A stretch of DNA of 64,000 nucleotides from Rhizophagus clarus. Lineage: Eukaryota; Glomeromycota; Glomeromycetes; Glomerales; Glomeraceae. Location of the stretch: positions 2,170,001 through 2,234,000 of the forward strand of contig BLAL01000215.1 of the NCBI GenBank assembly GCA_015698045.1, in the 5' to 3' direction. Shown in pieces: positions 34,704-46,060 of the stretch (its first letter is position 1; the number at the start of each line of letters is the position of its first letter). Under the pieces are notes generated by a model that saw nothing but the letters and a program-made list of their open reading frames with translations, did not search any database and had not been told where the DNA came from. The position numbers were made by a program, and so were the translations under genes.

Positions 34704-35993
34704 TCATTCCATTTTAATAATGGTATCATTATTATTCTGATTTTCATCATTTTCAACATTCTCAACATTTTTTTCGACAGATTCACTAATATTCGAATTA
34801 ATTATAGCTTTAACTTCATTTAAATTATGATGCTGAATAGAAGCAATATTTACTGTTTCGAAAGGCATATTTTCTTTTGTGAAAATCCATTCATTTACAG
34901 GTGGAATTGGTTCGGAAGTTACATGACTTAATTCGCGATTTAATAAACCACAAAAGTCATCTAATCCTAAATCATTCTCATCCCAACCAAATGGATTCTC
35001 AATCTCATTAGCAATTTGTTCAACTCCGTATAATGTCATGGTAGAAAAGAATGTAACAGGAATAGTTATCCAGCCAAGATCCTGCACTAATTGAAAAGGT
35101 AAACTTAAACAATAAATCCAAGTTACTTGAGATAAGTGAATTGCATAAGCTAAAGGAATTGGGGATCGTAAAATCTTTTCAAAGGTTGTTAAACAATCCG
35201 TCAAACTATTTAAATTAGAATATAAAATACCAATTGTTGAGTCATCAGTTGTTTTCTTAACATGTTGTCGATGAATATATGATGAAATATATAATGTAAG
35301 TTCGTAAGGTAAATTATGATTAATTTTGTTTTTTGAGTTAAATGTAGGCAACATTTTTTTGATATTCTTCATAAATTTCTCACCAAAAGTGCCGGTACTA
35401 TTATTTGAGGTTTCAGAAAAATAATCCCTGCTACTAACTAAATTTTGAACTCCTGGAGAATTACGATCATTATTGGAAATAAATGGTTTAATATCATCAA
35501 ATTTTACTGGTTCTTCACGAAGATAATGTTTTGTAGCAATTGCGAATCCTAAAAGAAGGTTGATAGCAGCTTTCTTTTCTGCTATGTGTTCTGCCTTTGT
35601 TTTATCGTCTATAACTTTCTCAGAATCTTCCGCGTTAATATTTACCCAAATACAGCGTGCCATATTTCTAATAGCAACAACCATACTCGACCAAGTTTTT
35701 AGACCTTCCCAATATCTATCATACGCTGTATTTGTCCTATACGCAAGTAATAAACTCACTACGAGACCGAGTACTGGAATAAATGATGCTTTTATTCCAA
35801 GATTTATTTCCGTTTTTTCGTAAAGATAAGTAACGATGGCCGCCAATATGGTTACAAAGGTCGATTGTGGTAAGACTTTTGGAATAACCGAACCTTTCCA
35901 ACGGAAAATATTTGGTCGATGAAAGACGTAAGGGTTATAAATCTTTGGATTTTCAAACCGCTCAATAGCATATCTAGCACTTCTTTTCTGCAT
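34704..35993 (-). CDS. Bestrophin-family (UPF0187) anion channel
   Basis: This intronless gene encodes 429 aa. Family landmarks are visible in order: FRWKGSVIPKVLPQS, a first hydrophobic pair around residues 40-85 (TFVTILAAIVTYLYE, FIPVLGLVVSLLLAYRTNTAYDRYWEGLKTW), then RNMARCIW. Later come a second membrane block (QVTWIYCLSLPFQLVQDLGWITIPVTFFSTMTLYG) and the acidic loop GVEQIANEIENPFGWDENDLGLDDFC. The RTN-YDR-WEG and EIENPFG-D-NDL motifs are diagnostic of the bestrophin/RFP-TM family, whose members form pentameric chloride or bicarbonate channels. The C-tail is Asn/Glu-rich and variable. A middle insertion of about 80 residues (NSPGVQNLVSSRDYF...) is a lineage feature. Its location is probably plasma or organelle membrane. 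Confidence 0.88.
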   Translation of the reverse strand: MQKRSARYAIERFENPKIYNPYVFHRPNIFRWKGSVIPKVLPQSTFVTILAAIVTYLYEKTEINLGIKASFIPVLGLVVSLLLAYRTNTAYDRYWEGLKTWSSMVVAIRNMARCIWVNINAEDSEKVIDDKTKAEHIAEKKAAINLLLGFAIATKHYLREEPVKFDDIKPFISNNDRNSPGVQNLVSSRDYFSETSNNSTGTFGEKFMKNIKKMLPTFNSKNKINHNLPYELTLYISSYIHRQHVKKTTDDSTIGILYSNLNSLTDCLTTFEKILRSPIPLAYAIHLSQVTWIYCLSLPFQLVQDLGWITIPVTFFSTMTLYGVEQIANEIENPFGWDENDLGLDDFCGLLNRELSHVTSEPIPPVNEWIFTKENMPFETVNIASIQHHNLNEVKAIINSNISESVEKNVENVENDENQNNNDTIIKME

Positions 35994-36599
35994 GATGAAT
36001 GGATTTAATTGGAAATTATTTGTACAAAAAAAAAAAAGTCGAAAGGTAAAAAAATTTATAGTGATGAAAAACAGTGTTATGAAGAATTATAATTTATAAA
36101 AGATTGATATGGTCCCCTTCCAGAAGGGAACTTATAAAATGTAATAGGTAGATGATTAAAAGAATTGGGATTAATGATATGAATTTAAGTTGATAACTTT
36201 GCATACAGCATGTATATATATATGTTTGCTGTGCGATAAAAAAATTATATAATTATAAGCCATTTATAGAATTAGTGCTGTCACATCTATTTTGTCGCAT
36301 GTCGCTAAATTCAGTCAAATAATTTGAAACACAATGAATAATTGTGTTGTAAATACGGAGTTAACCCCCGATTTGCGTGGCGTAGTAGAGCCCTTAAATA
36401 ATTATTTAAACCCTAAATACGTTTATCGAAAACGTTTTTGATTGGTGTTAAACAGATTGTCAAAATTAAACAATTATACATTGTAGTACAGGGTCGATTG
36501 TTTAGTTTCACGATTATGGTTATTTTTCTTAATTCAAAAGACAAATATGGAATCTTATTACAAGAAGAATCATGATATTTTTTTTTTTTTTTTTTTGAA
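35994..36599. other. Promoter-side intergenic of the bestrophin gene
   Basis: AT-rich sequence upstream of the leftward bestrophin gene, with A and T tracts (36029, 36580). No gene is seen. Confidence 0.35.
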
Positions 36600-36639
36600 A
36601 TTTAACTAAACTATACATTTCACTTTAAGCCGATTATGA

Positions 36640-38160
36640 TTGTTATTTTCTCTTCGAATATTATTCTAACAATCGCAATAAAAATAGTTTTTTCAACTTG
36701 TTTTATGGATTTAGAAAAATAATTGTTTTTCGGATTTTAGAAAAAAGAAGTTTTTGTTTACGGATTTTAAGTTTTTTCCGGATTCTTATTTTGATAAAAT
36801 TTAATTTTATTTCATAATTTTGTTTGTTTATTATGTACATAATTAATTATATAAAATTAAATATTCCTTATTATACGTATACTGTATATACTGTATATAT
36901 TATTTTTTTCTTCCGCGATAAATGTGATAAGTATTAAGTAAAGTATTTTCTTAATATTTCTTAAGAAAAACAAATTATATAATACATACATATGATATTT
37001 TTTTTTTTTTTTCTCCTTCGAATAAACGTGATAACTGATAAGTATTTTATTAATCGTGATAACAATAGTTTTAATTTTTTTTTTTTTTTAAAAAAAAAAA
37101 AAATTGTTTTCTGGATTCTTAGAAGTTTTTTAAGTTTCCGGATCTTATTTTTCTTATTCTGATTTCTGATTTTATAAAATTTTAACTATAACAAATAATT
37201 AATTCATTTTAATTCATAATTATTTTATGTACATAATTGATTATGTAAAATATTACTTATTATACATATATATATATATATTTCTTGATAAGTGCGATAA
37301 CAGTTATTTTCTTAATTCTATATACAATTTCTTCGAATAAAACGCGTATTTAATAAGCGTAATAACAATAGTTTTAATATGGTATGGTGGCTAACATTGT
37401 GTAACTGTTAAAGTGCAAACATGGAATTTTTTATGGATTTCCATGGAATTTCCGTAAAATTCATAAAAATTCCATGAAAACTAGTCCGAAATTTATATTT
37501 TTATTATTGTTACTTATTAAAATTATCAAACTTTGACCCGTAATATTAATTAAAATTCTTACTAAATTCTTTTAAATAACTCGATAGAAATGATCGTACA
37601 TGTTGCCTCTATCATTTTATCGTTTTAATTTCTTCTTTTTATAATTTATATTATTGTCGTTTATAGATGATAGCCACCATAGTTTTTTTTTTTAAAAAAA
37701 AAATTTTAACTATAATTAATTTATTTTTAATTCATAATTTTGTTTGTTTATTATGTACATAATTAATAATTATATGATATTAGGTATTCCATATTATACA
37801 TATATATATTTTTTTTCTTCGATAAATGCGATAAGTAATAGGTATTTTCTTAATTCTATAAAAAAAAAAAAATAAATCTACAAAATATTTCTTAAGAAAA
37901 CAAATTATATAATACATACACATATATATTTTTTTTTTCCATCGAATAAACGTGATAACCGATAAGTAATGTAATGTTCTTAATTCTATATATAAAAATA
38001 ATCTACAAAAATATTTAATATATACATATACATATATATATATATATATATATTTTTTCTTCTTCGATAAAATATGACAAGTAACGGTATTTTCTTAATT
38101 CTATGTATAAATTTAAAAAAAAAAAAACAATTTACAAAATATTTCTTAGAAAAACAAATT
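36640..38160. repeat. Tandemly duplicated AT-rich repeat, three or more diverged copies
   Basis: Blocks starting near 36720, 37100 and 37690 share, in order, a TTTTCGGATTTT or TTTCCGGAT segment (absent from the third), ATTCATAATT-TGTTTGTTTATTATGTACATAATTAAT and TTATTATACATATATAT. Then follow one to three TTCGATAAATGCGATAAGTA...TTCTTAATTCTAT modules, and ACAAATTATATAATACATACA in several. Periods are irregular (roughly 0.4-0.6 kb). A MITE is inserted in one copy. Confidence 0.6.
37385..37679. mobile_element. MITE, about 295 bp, TA-flanked
   Basis: The ends TGGTGGCTAAC and GATAGCCACCA are inverted repeats, each bordered by TA. The sequence left and right of it rejoins as the TTTTAAT-TTTTTTAAAAAA stretch present in the neighbouring repeat copy near 37070, supporting insertion. 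An internal imperfect palindrome spans 37420-37476 (CATGGAATTT...AAATTCCATG). No coding capacity. Confidence 0.65.
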
Positions 38161-38285
38161 ATATAATTCTTACCAAGAAAAAAAATTACTATTTACATAA
38201 AAAGTGTACAACTTAGATTATAAAATTACGTATATACTTTATATAATCTAAAAAAAAATTAAAAATAAAATACTTTTTCTTTTTT

Positions 38286-38321
38286 TCTTTGTTTCTTTTT
38301 TTTTCCTTTTTTTCTTTTTTT

Positions 38322-38361
<40 letters not shown>

Positions 38362-38362
38362 C
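38286..38362. repeat. Oligopyrimidine tract with a T-run of about 40
   Basis: An almost uninterrupted T/C tract ends in a T homopolymer of about 40 bases. It lies about 190 bp beyond the stop of the leftward F-box gene, so that strand would carry a poly(A) there. Confidence 0.8.
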
Positions 38363-38552
38363 TTTATTTTATTTATTATTATTTTTTTTATTAATAAACT
38401 TTTGTTTCTCATTTTTTTTTCCTTGTTTTCTTATTTTGTTTAAAAAGGATTACGCCTTATATTGTACACTCACGTGGATGTATGCTTAGGAAATGCATAT
38501 GAACATTGAACATATCCTGCGCCACTCGCAGATAATCTTAATTTTTTTTTTT

Positions 38553-40181
38553 TTACCATTGGTTTAATTCATTTTTTGGAATGATATGCACACGATATTT
38601 TTGTCTTAATGTTTTGATTTCTCTTGAAATTTTCCAACCAAAATTTTTTGAACCACCAATTCCTAAAATCTTTAATGTTCCTTTTTTCTTAGCAAATTCA
38701 CTAATTACTTTCATATGAGAATAATTAAAGTTCAAATCATTAATAATCAAGGTAGATAAATTAGGAATAACTTCAGTATTACGTGGTTCCAAGAATTTTT
38801 CAAGTTGATTTATTGGTAAACCACATTCTAATTTTAAATATTTCAAAGAAAGAGGTAAAATATGAGCATTGATATGAGCCCAAGAAATCATATTTTCGTA
38901 ATGTTTATGATCAGGACTAATTTTAATTCTTAAATTTTCTAAACCTTTTAAACCTTGAAATAATTTAGAGAAACCAGGATGATCCATAGGATGATAATCA
39001 ATAATTTGTAAATCTTTTAAAATTATACAATTATTTAAAATTGCTTTAATTGTACCATCAGTTATAATATTTAATCCTAATTGAATTAAAGAAGGACCAA
39101 CTTTATCTAGAAAAGCCGTGATAAGATCTTGATTTTCCGAACAACCCAAATGTAATCTTTTTAAATTAGGAAAATCTCCACTTAATAAGATTTTACAAGA
39201 ATTTGAACTTAAACCATCACAATACCAAATTTCGAAATGTTTTAAATTTTTAAAATTTGATAATAAACTTAAAGAATGTTCAGTAAAATGAACATTTTTA
39301 AATTTAACATTAATTAAGGTATCGGATTTTGAATGTAAAGCGGGCATTAAATCTTCCACACAATTTTGAACACCGATCAAACTAAAATTTTCCAAACAAT
39401 TTTGAGATTTAATTATATTACCAATTAATTTTATAATATCAAATTTATATTCAAAAGAAGTTATCTTAAAATCCAATGATTTAATATCTGTACTATATTT
39501 TGGTAATATTTCTAAAAAATTATTTAAATTATTACTAACAGGTTTTTCATAATCTAATTGAAATTTGGAAATTTTTGATAAAGTAATTACGGGTTGAATT
39601 ATAGTGGAGAAAGTTGAAATATTAGGAATATCTAAACGACGAAAATGTTGATCGATTTTAAAGGATTTTAAATTAATGGCTTGACTCATGAAAAGTTTAA
39701 AAATTGATGAGGATAAATAAAAAACAATTTCTTCTTTATAATCTATATTATAATCTCTATTATGCCATTCATGAAGAAAGAATGAAACTGCCAATTCCAA
39801 TTTTTTATAAGAAAATTCTTCTAAAAATGAGGTATAATCATAAAGAGGTTTTGAGGAAATTGAAAGTGATATATTAAAAGATTTTAAACAAGAATTTAAA
39901 GAATTTAATTCTTTATTATCAAGACAAGCAAGATACATTCTTATTAATTTAAAATTATTCATTTTGGATGTTTCCAACCCTTCAAATGGATTCGCCCATA
40001 ATAATGGTAAAACATTTTTACACCAATATTTATTAACGAGAAGACAAGAAAATAATTCTTCCTTCAATCCGACATGTAAAAATATTCTTTCCATACATTC
40101 CGTTGGTAGGGTTGGAACTGGTGTGGTTGATTGATTCTTGAATAATTTGACTATCACGTTAAAGCAATAACAATATGGCAT
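38553..40181 (-). CDS. F-box protein with LRR-like C-terminal region
   Basis: This intronless gene encodes 542 aa. The F-box starts at about residue 24 (LPTECMERIFLHVGLKEELFSCLLVNKYWCKNVLPLLWANPFEGL); the 23 residues before it are hydrophobic and Cys-rich (MPYCYCFNVIVKLF). No nearer ATG lies between, so this start is kept. Leucine-rich segments follow more regularly than in the other three (LSLLSNFKNLKHFEIWYCDGL, GDFPNLKRLHLGCS, LKDLQIIDYHP, GLKGLENLRIKI), giving the clearest LRR-type solenoid of the four. It is most distant from the other F-box genes in the window. Expected role: SCF ubiquitin ligase substrate recognition; target unknown. Confidence 0.85.
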   Translation of the reverse strand: MPYCYCFNVIVKLFKNQSTTPVPTLPTECMERIFLHVGLKEELFSCLLVNKYWCKNVLPLLWANPFEGLETSKMNNFKLIRMYLACLDNKELNSLNSCLKSFNISLSISSKPLYDYTSFLEEFSYKKLELAVSFFLHEWHNRDYNIDYKEEIVFYLSSSIFKLFMSQAINLKSFKIDQHFRRLDIPNISTFSTIIQPVITLSKISKFQLDYEKPVSNNLNNFLEILPKYSTDIKSLDFKITSFEYKFDIIKLIGNIIKSQNCLENFSLIGVQNCVEDLMPALHSKSDTLINVKFKNVHFTEHSLSLLSNFKNLKHFEIWYCDGLSSNSCKILLSGDFPNLKRLHLGCSENQDLITAFLDKVGPSLIQLGLNIITDGTIKAILNNCIILKDLQIIDYHPMDHPGFSKLFQGLKGLENLRIKISPDHKHYENMISWAHINAHILPLSLKYLKLECGLPINQLEKFLEPRNTEVIPNLSTLIINDLNFNYSHMKVISEFAKKKGTLKILGIGGSKNFGWKISREIKTLRQKYRVHIIPKNELNQW

Positions 40182-41693
40182 GTTATTATTTTTTTTTTAT
40201 TTAAAAAAAAAATAAATAAAAGGGAAATAAAAAAGAAGGATATTTTTTTTTTTATTATTTATCTTTGTAGTACGATATCAAATTTTCATAAAAAGGTAAA
40301 TATTTATACGATCTTAAGTCGTACAAAAAACTAAGGTTGTTATCTGTCATCCCTTTATATAAGATCAATAAGCTTTTTTTTATTCAAGAAGAAAAAAAAA
40401 AAAAAAAAAAAAAAAATTTTTTTTTCAACAATTATGAACAATAAGCGCCATTGTATTCAGATCATGTACAATCCCATAAAAAATAATAAAAATAGAACGG
40501 TTTATCGCAGATCACATGAACGTGAATTTCTTATTGATATATTTGATTCAATCATTTCCGACCGTAAAAACACTTATTTGGAATTTGATTGTAACCAAAT
40601 TTCCTAAAATTTCTATTAAAAGGCATATATTGTAGCATTACATTAAGTGAATAATTAATTTAATTTTTTAAATTGTTTGTAGTTTGTTTATTATAATTTC
40701 CTTTTTCTTTTTGAATGTATATATAAATATATATACAAACATTTATTTATTATTTATTTTTATTATTATTCTTTTTACAGTATTTATTTATTTTTACCTT
40801 TTTTTTTTTTTTTTTTTTCCTCCTTTGATAAAATAAAAAAAAAGATCTTATTGTATTATCATTATAATCTTTTGATTGAAAGAATAATAATATACGGTAT
40901 ATTCAGATAATGAATGTATTAAATTGGAAATTGTGTTGAAAAGGAGAAATACGATTGTCATTTTTTGTTTTTTTTATCCATTGTATAATATAAAAAGAAA
41001 ATGAGCCGTGGCAGTAACACAAAACCGCTTATATCTTTAAACCACATAAGGAAAAAAAATATTATTGAATCCGACACAGATAAAAAAAAAAAGCCGTTTT
41101 CGAATTTGGATCGGTCATGGCAACCGAGAAACCGTAAAGGATTTTTTTTTTTGTTTACAGTCATGAGTAGTTCATGGTGAGACAAGAAAAAACACCAATT
41201 AATTTTGGTTCAAATTCGGACTGATCAAGGCTTTTAATTTGTAAATTAATCGGTTATACCCTAAAAAGGTATTGTGGGCATTATTATAATAATTTGAAGA
41301 AAGAACATAACAAGAGTATGACGAGTATGACGCTGTAGATTTTTTTGGGTTTGTACTCTTTTAGGTAATGATAGTTACACGAAATTTATCTTCGGATTAT
41401 TGTTTTATTATTTTGAATGAGCGTATGTTTGGTTGAAATTGAACATAGTAATAATCCTATCCATAAAAATTATGAAGATTGAATATTTGTATACACGTGT
41501 ACATTTTAATTGTACATCATCGGAAAAAGATTTTATCAAACGTTAGGAGTTTTTGTTTCAAATATAATGATAACGTCTCTCTTTTTTTTTTGTTTTGTTT
41601 TTTCAATTTTTTTATTTTTTATTTTTTTATTTTTTTTTATTTTTTTACTTTTATTTTTTAATGTATTTAATCGCTCTCAATTAAAATAATTTA
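40182..41693. other. Divergent intergenic, T/A-rich
   Basis: Long A and T runs (40390-40425, 40800-40820, 41580-41660). Some short open frames exist but consist of low-complexity Phe/Tyr/Ile runs. No gene is supported. Confidence 0.4.
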
Positions 41694-42902
41694 ATGAACT
41701 TTCAAATCATTTATTTATTATTATTAATATTACGAGCTGGTCTCGTTAAAAGCTTTTATGAGATTGGGAGCGCTAATACATATCATAATGTAACGGATTA
41801 TCATAGAACTCATGAACCATCAACTACGTTAAAAGAAACATCATCTACACCTACAGAATCTCAATCTCTCTATACAGATAGTTCAATAAAAATTCCATTT
41901 GATAAATGTTCGGAATTTGGAGTAATAATTAATTGTACATCAACAAAACCATATTGTTTTGTGGATGGGGATAATATTTTTTGTGGACCTACAGATAGAT
42001 TAGGATGGAGAATAAGTCCTTTGGATGGTTTGATCTTAAATGATGGTCAAAAACCTGATTCAAATTGTGAATTATTTAAACCACCTGAAAATTTGGAAAT
42101 CAAATCAATAATAATGAATTTATTAAATTATAGTGAATTCGGTTCAGGATTTAAAGGTCGTGAATCTGCATGGTTTAACATATTTGAATATTTAGGAAAT
42201 TGTCCTTTGAAAACTCAATATTGTGATAAAGATCTTTTAATTTGTCAAAACTTACTCGGTGCCGGGAAAAATTGTACTTCTTCTAATCAATGTCTTTCCC
42301 ATTTTTGTGAGAAATATGATGAAAATGCACCTGATGATACAGCCGAAAGGAGATGTATTGAAGTTGATGATACAAATAATTCTGATTCTTTAGGAAAAAA
42401 GACTGATAATAAAGATTCGGGTCATTTAGGGAAAGGATCATTACTGATTATAATATCAATTTCTGTTGGGTCATCCATATTGATATTAGCGATGATTCTA
42501 TTTTTAATAAAAGCTCGAAGAAAGAAACATTTAATTAGTTCAAAGAAATTTTTTCCAAATAATGATTACTTACTTAATGATACAACAATTAATATCAATC
42601 AACCAGGATTCGTTGAAAAACATTTTTCTTCTTTTTCTTCCTTACCTTCAAGTTTATTATCAAGAATATCATCTACTATATCCCGTCCTTATTCTAAAAA
42701 TGTCAAAAGAGATTCTTCCGACCATTTCTCTGTTTTGTTACCACCTCCTCCTACATTTAATAGAGATAGTTTTTTATATTATAACAACAACAGCAACAAC
42801 AACAATTATTATTATTCAGATAACGAGAATGATAGAGACTCTTTTGATATTTATCCTCTAAATCACACAAATCACACAAATCACATTCGACGAACATTAT
42901 GA
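41694..42902 (+). CDS. Cys-rich single-pass surface membrane protein
   Basis: A single exon of 402 aa. Residues 1-20 form a signal peptide (FQIIYLLLLILRAGLVKS). The extracellular part, to about residue 245, has Ser/Thr-rich sequence, several NxS/T glycosylation sites and about a dozen cysteines in two clusters (C-SEFGVIINC-STKPYCFVDGDNIFC, then GNCPLKTQYCDKDLLICQN...GKNCTSSNQCLSHFCEK). The second cluster resembles a dickkopf/EGF-like small disulfide module. A transmembrane helix (LLIIISISVGSSILILAMILFLI) is followed by basic residues KARRKKH, then a Ser/Asn-rich cytosolic tail. Type I topology suggests a plasma-membrane sensor, adhesin or wall protein; no known family was recognised. Confidence 0.8.
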   Translation: MNFQIIYLLLLILRAGLVKSFYEIGSANTYHNVTDYHRTHEPSTTLKETSSTPTESQSLYTDSSIKIPFDKCSEFGVIINCTSTKPYCFVDGDNIFCGPTDRLGWRISPLDGLILNDGQKPDSNCELFKPPENLEIKSIIMNLLNYSEFGSGFKGRESAWFNIFEYLGNCPLKTQYCDKDLLICQNLLGAGKNCTSSNQCLSHFCEKYDENAPDDTAERRCIEVDDTNNSDSLGKKTDNKDSGHLGKGSLLIIISISVGSSILILAMILFLIKARRKKHLISSKKFFPNNDYLLNDTTININQPGFVEKHFSSFSSLPSSLLSRISSTISRPYSKNVKRDSSDHFSVLLPPPPTFNRDSFLYYNNNSNNNNYYYSDNENDRDSFDIYPLNHTNHTNHIRRTL

Positions 42903-44289
42903 AACCCCCTTTATATAATGTATTAATTCAAATTGTATATTTTAACAAATTAATTTATTTATTTTGAATAGAAGAACAAAAAAAAAAAAGGTAAATTCTT
43001 TTAAAAATGAAATAAAGAATTTTTATTACTTTAAATTTATTATTGATTTTCGTGTAAAAAAAATGTCAGTGTTAAATAAACTACTCCACCTCATCCAAGT
43101 TAACCTTACACAACTTATCGACCTTCTTTGCTTAGATTCTTTTTCTTTGTATTGTTTCTGAATATTATAATTGGTCAAACTTAATCAATTATAAAAGAAA
43201 TTAATTGTTTATTTATTGACTTCGCGCACTGCAAATCATCGATCATGTGAAACCCGTGATACGTATCAGGGAACAAATAAAAATGGTCAGCTGAAAAAGG
43301 ATAGGCAATAAATGTGACCAACGTAGAAGAGAAAGCATTTAAGTGATGTACAATTGCAGGATGTGCTAATAGATAAGGATGATATAAGAATGTTTGGATT
43401 TCTTCTACATAAAATCTTTAGCGTCCAATTATCGTCTTTTAAATAGTTTACCTGACACTATTTATCAGGCTGTGCTTTATTTTAATAACTTGCTAACTTG
43501 TAATAACAAGAAAATCAGTTTATCAATAAAAATTAATTTATTCTTAAAAAGTTAACAATTAACAGTAAGAATTTATTTGCTTATCTTTTACGTCAAAAAC
43601 ATCATCTACTATGAGGGGTCCAGAACATTAACATTTACCAGTTTTGGAGGAGAAAAATGTCGATATTTTAAGTGGGAATCTCTAATCAATGTAAGTCATT
43701 AATAAGGGGTTAAAATTTTCACTTCTTGACTAAAAAAGCAATTTAAAATTGATTGCATATTTTTAAATTTAGTTATAATAATACCAAATTATAAATTTGT
43801 GTATAATGAATATATCATTTTTACTATTTTCAGTTTCACTGCAGTCCCTTATCGGCCCCATGCTTTTCCCAGTGCTTTTCCCTACTAAGGCACCAATCAG
43901 TAGATCATTGATTTGTCAGTATTAGTACCAAAAAAAGTTATTTGGTTTAAAATTAATTTGGTTTCGCATATTGTCAACCATCAACCATCACGATCAAGTA
44001 TATTTATTATACAGTACATTTGATTTTGATTAATAATACATTTAATATTACATCTTTTATTGATTTTTTTTTCTCTGATCCGTGATAATTAAAAATACAT
44101 TATGTTTTTAAATTATATTAACTTAAGAAAAAATAACTCCCCTCCCCCCGACAAGTGATATTATGGTACAGAAATATTATCCTTGTTTTTTTTTTATTTC
44201 GTAATATCTATTCTTTTTACACGAATAATACTAAATACACAAATTAAATTATATAAATATATATGTAAATATATTTTTTTTGAATTAAA
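42903..44289. other. Convergent intergenic region
   Basis: It lies between two converging genes. No exon, RNA or clear repeat is visible; the stretch around 43840-43890 is less AT-rich for no evident reason. Confidence 0.4.
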
Positions 44290-45543
44290 TCAATATCTTG
44301 AACTACCCTGTGCTTGATAATTATTATAAGGTCGATTTTGTTGATATCTTGCATTATTTCTTTGTGATGGTGGAATTGCGTTTGTAGTTTGTTGTCTAAC
44401 GTTCTCTATTGGGAAAAATTGTGTATTTTGAGGTGATTGTTGAGGTTGTGAATAATTATTATAATTATTATAATCATTGTCATCATAATAATCTTGTTCA
44501 TAATATTGATTAGAATTTTGATGATAATTATAGGGAACTTGTTGACCATGTGGATCTACATTGTTATTATAGCCGCCCTGCGGCATTTGTTTGTAAGGAT
44601 ATTGGTGTTGAGGTTGAGCTGGAAATGCATATGGGATTCTCCCTTGTCCAGCCGAATATTTAGTTGACGTATCTGAATATGCTGAATTTGAATTATTACT
44701 ATCAGGTCTTTCGGGATATTGATCTGTACCAATAAGTTGACCATTTGCGTTATAAATTGGGGCAACTCCTTGTGATGAATCATTGCCTCCACCAACATAT
44801 GGATTATTAAATCCAATTCTACCTTCTAAAGAACCTTCGCTATTTTTATGCTGATGGTTATACATTCTTTGAGGAGGTGGAGATTGATTTTGAGGAGGAA
44901 TATTAGGTCTTCCCATCATATATGGATCTGTTTGTGGTGGCATTCCATATGCCATCGGCGGATAATCATATTGTGGGCGCATATGAGGTGACATTTGAGG
45001 TGACATTTGAGGTGACATTTGAGGATGATATGGTTGGTTATTTTGTGGTATATCATCAACGTTTGGTAACGTTGGAAGTTTTCCATCAAGATGTCTTGGA
45101 GCTTTTAAAACTTTTCCACCTTTTTTACGATTTTTCCTTTGTTTTAAGAGGAGTTCAGCAATTCTGTAACAAGAATATATAATAAATAAATATTTAAACT
45201 TAATATATATATATATATACATAAACATAAAGGTAAATTACCTCTTATCTATAATATGACAACAATATTCTTTTAAATTTCCTCGAATTTTACATAAAAG
45301 AGGAATATACACGAAAAACGCAAAAAGTAATAATAGAGCGGATACAACAAACACCGTGACAGTGAAAATAATAACAGCAATTGAAGCTTGTCTATATAAT
45401 CCGCCATATATTGATAAATTTGTATGTATACCTTTTTCTTGATAAATTGCGAATAAAATGAAAGCATTAATCATTTGACGTGGACCATCACAAAATATTA
45501 AACGCTTCCATCCTATATATACATTAGAATAAGTCAGTACCTA

Positions 45544-45582
<39 letters not shown>

Positions 45583-46060
45583 AAATAAATTTACCTTTGA
45601 AAGAGAAAAAGACAAAAAAAGCAACTCTGTCTTGTGTTCTTTGTTGATTTATTATTTCTTGAAAGAAACACCAGTGAGCATAACTCGTTAAAGTATAATA
45701 ACGAGTAGCCACAGTACTCGTAAAAGCATAAGAAATATCACCCGAAGCTATAATTCTTTTTGCCTTTCTAACTTCAACGAACAATAATATGAATGAAATA
45801 GTCACAGAACCCAAGAAAATCCATCTTGATATATTAAAAGGAATTAAAGGTTTAATTCCTCCCCATTTATCACCCAAGTTACTTAGTATTAAACCTCCTG
45901 CATTATATAAATCGGCAAGATAAACTAGAACAGACTTTAACACTATAAGAAATACGTATGAATATTTTATTTTACTAACAAAATCTTTTTTTTCAAATTC
46001 TTCGACATCAACGAAATCAAATTTATGATCTTGAACTTTTTCTCTTTTCCATTTTACCAT
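44290..46060 (-). CDS. KCH1: KCH1-type low-affinity potassium transporter
   Basis: Three exons are modelled with correct phase: 46060-45595, 45512-45242 and 45163-44290, giving 536 aa. The N-terminal 280 residues carry the fungal KCH (Kch1/Prm6) domain. Its pieces are helices around YVFLIVLKSVLVYLADLYNAG and WIFLGSVTISFILLFVE, the run YAHWCFFQEIINQQRTQDRVAFFVFFSFKG, then GWKRLIFCDGPRQMINAF, a helix IAVIIFTVTVFVVSALLLLFAFFVYIPLLC, and the signature IRGNLKEYCCHIIDKRIAELL. In yeast these proteins mediate K+ influx linked to calcium signalling in pheromone response (established for Kch1/Prm6). The C-terminal 250 residues are Pro/Gln/Tyr/Asn-rich, with a short MSPQMSPQMSP repeat. The symbol denotes family membership, not proven orthology. 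Confidence 0.85.

Noticed and set aside
38289-38489. Plus-strand Phe-rich frame
   Set aside because: Translation of a T homopolymer tract.
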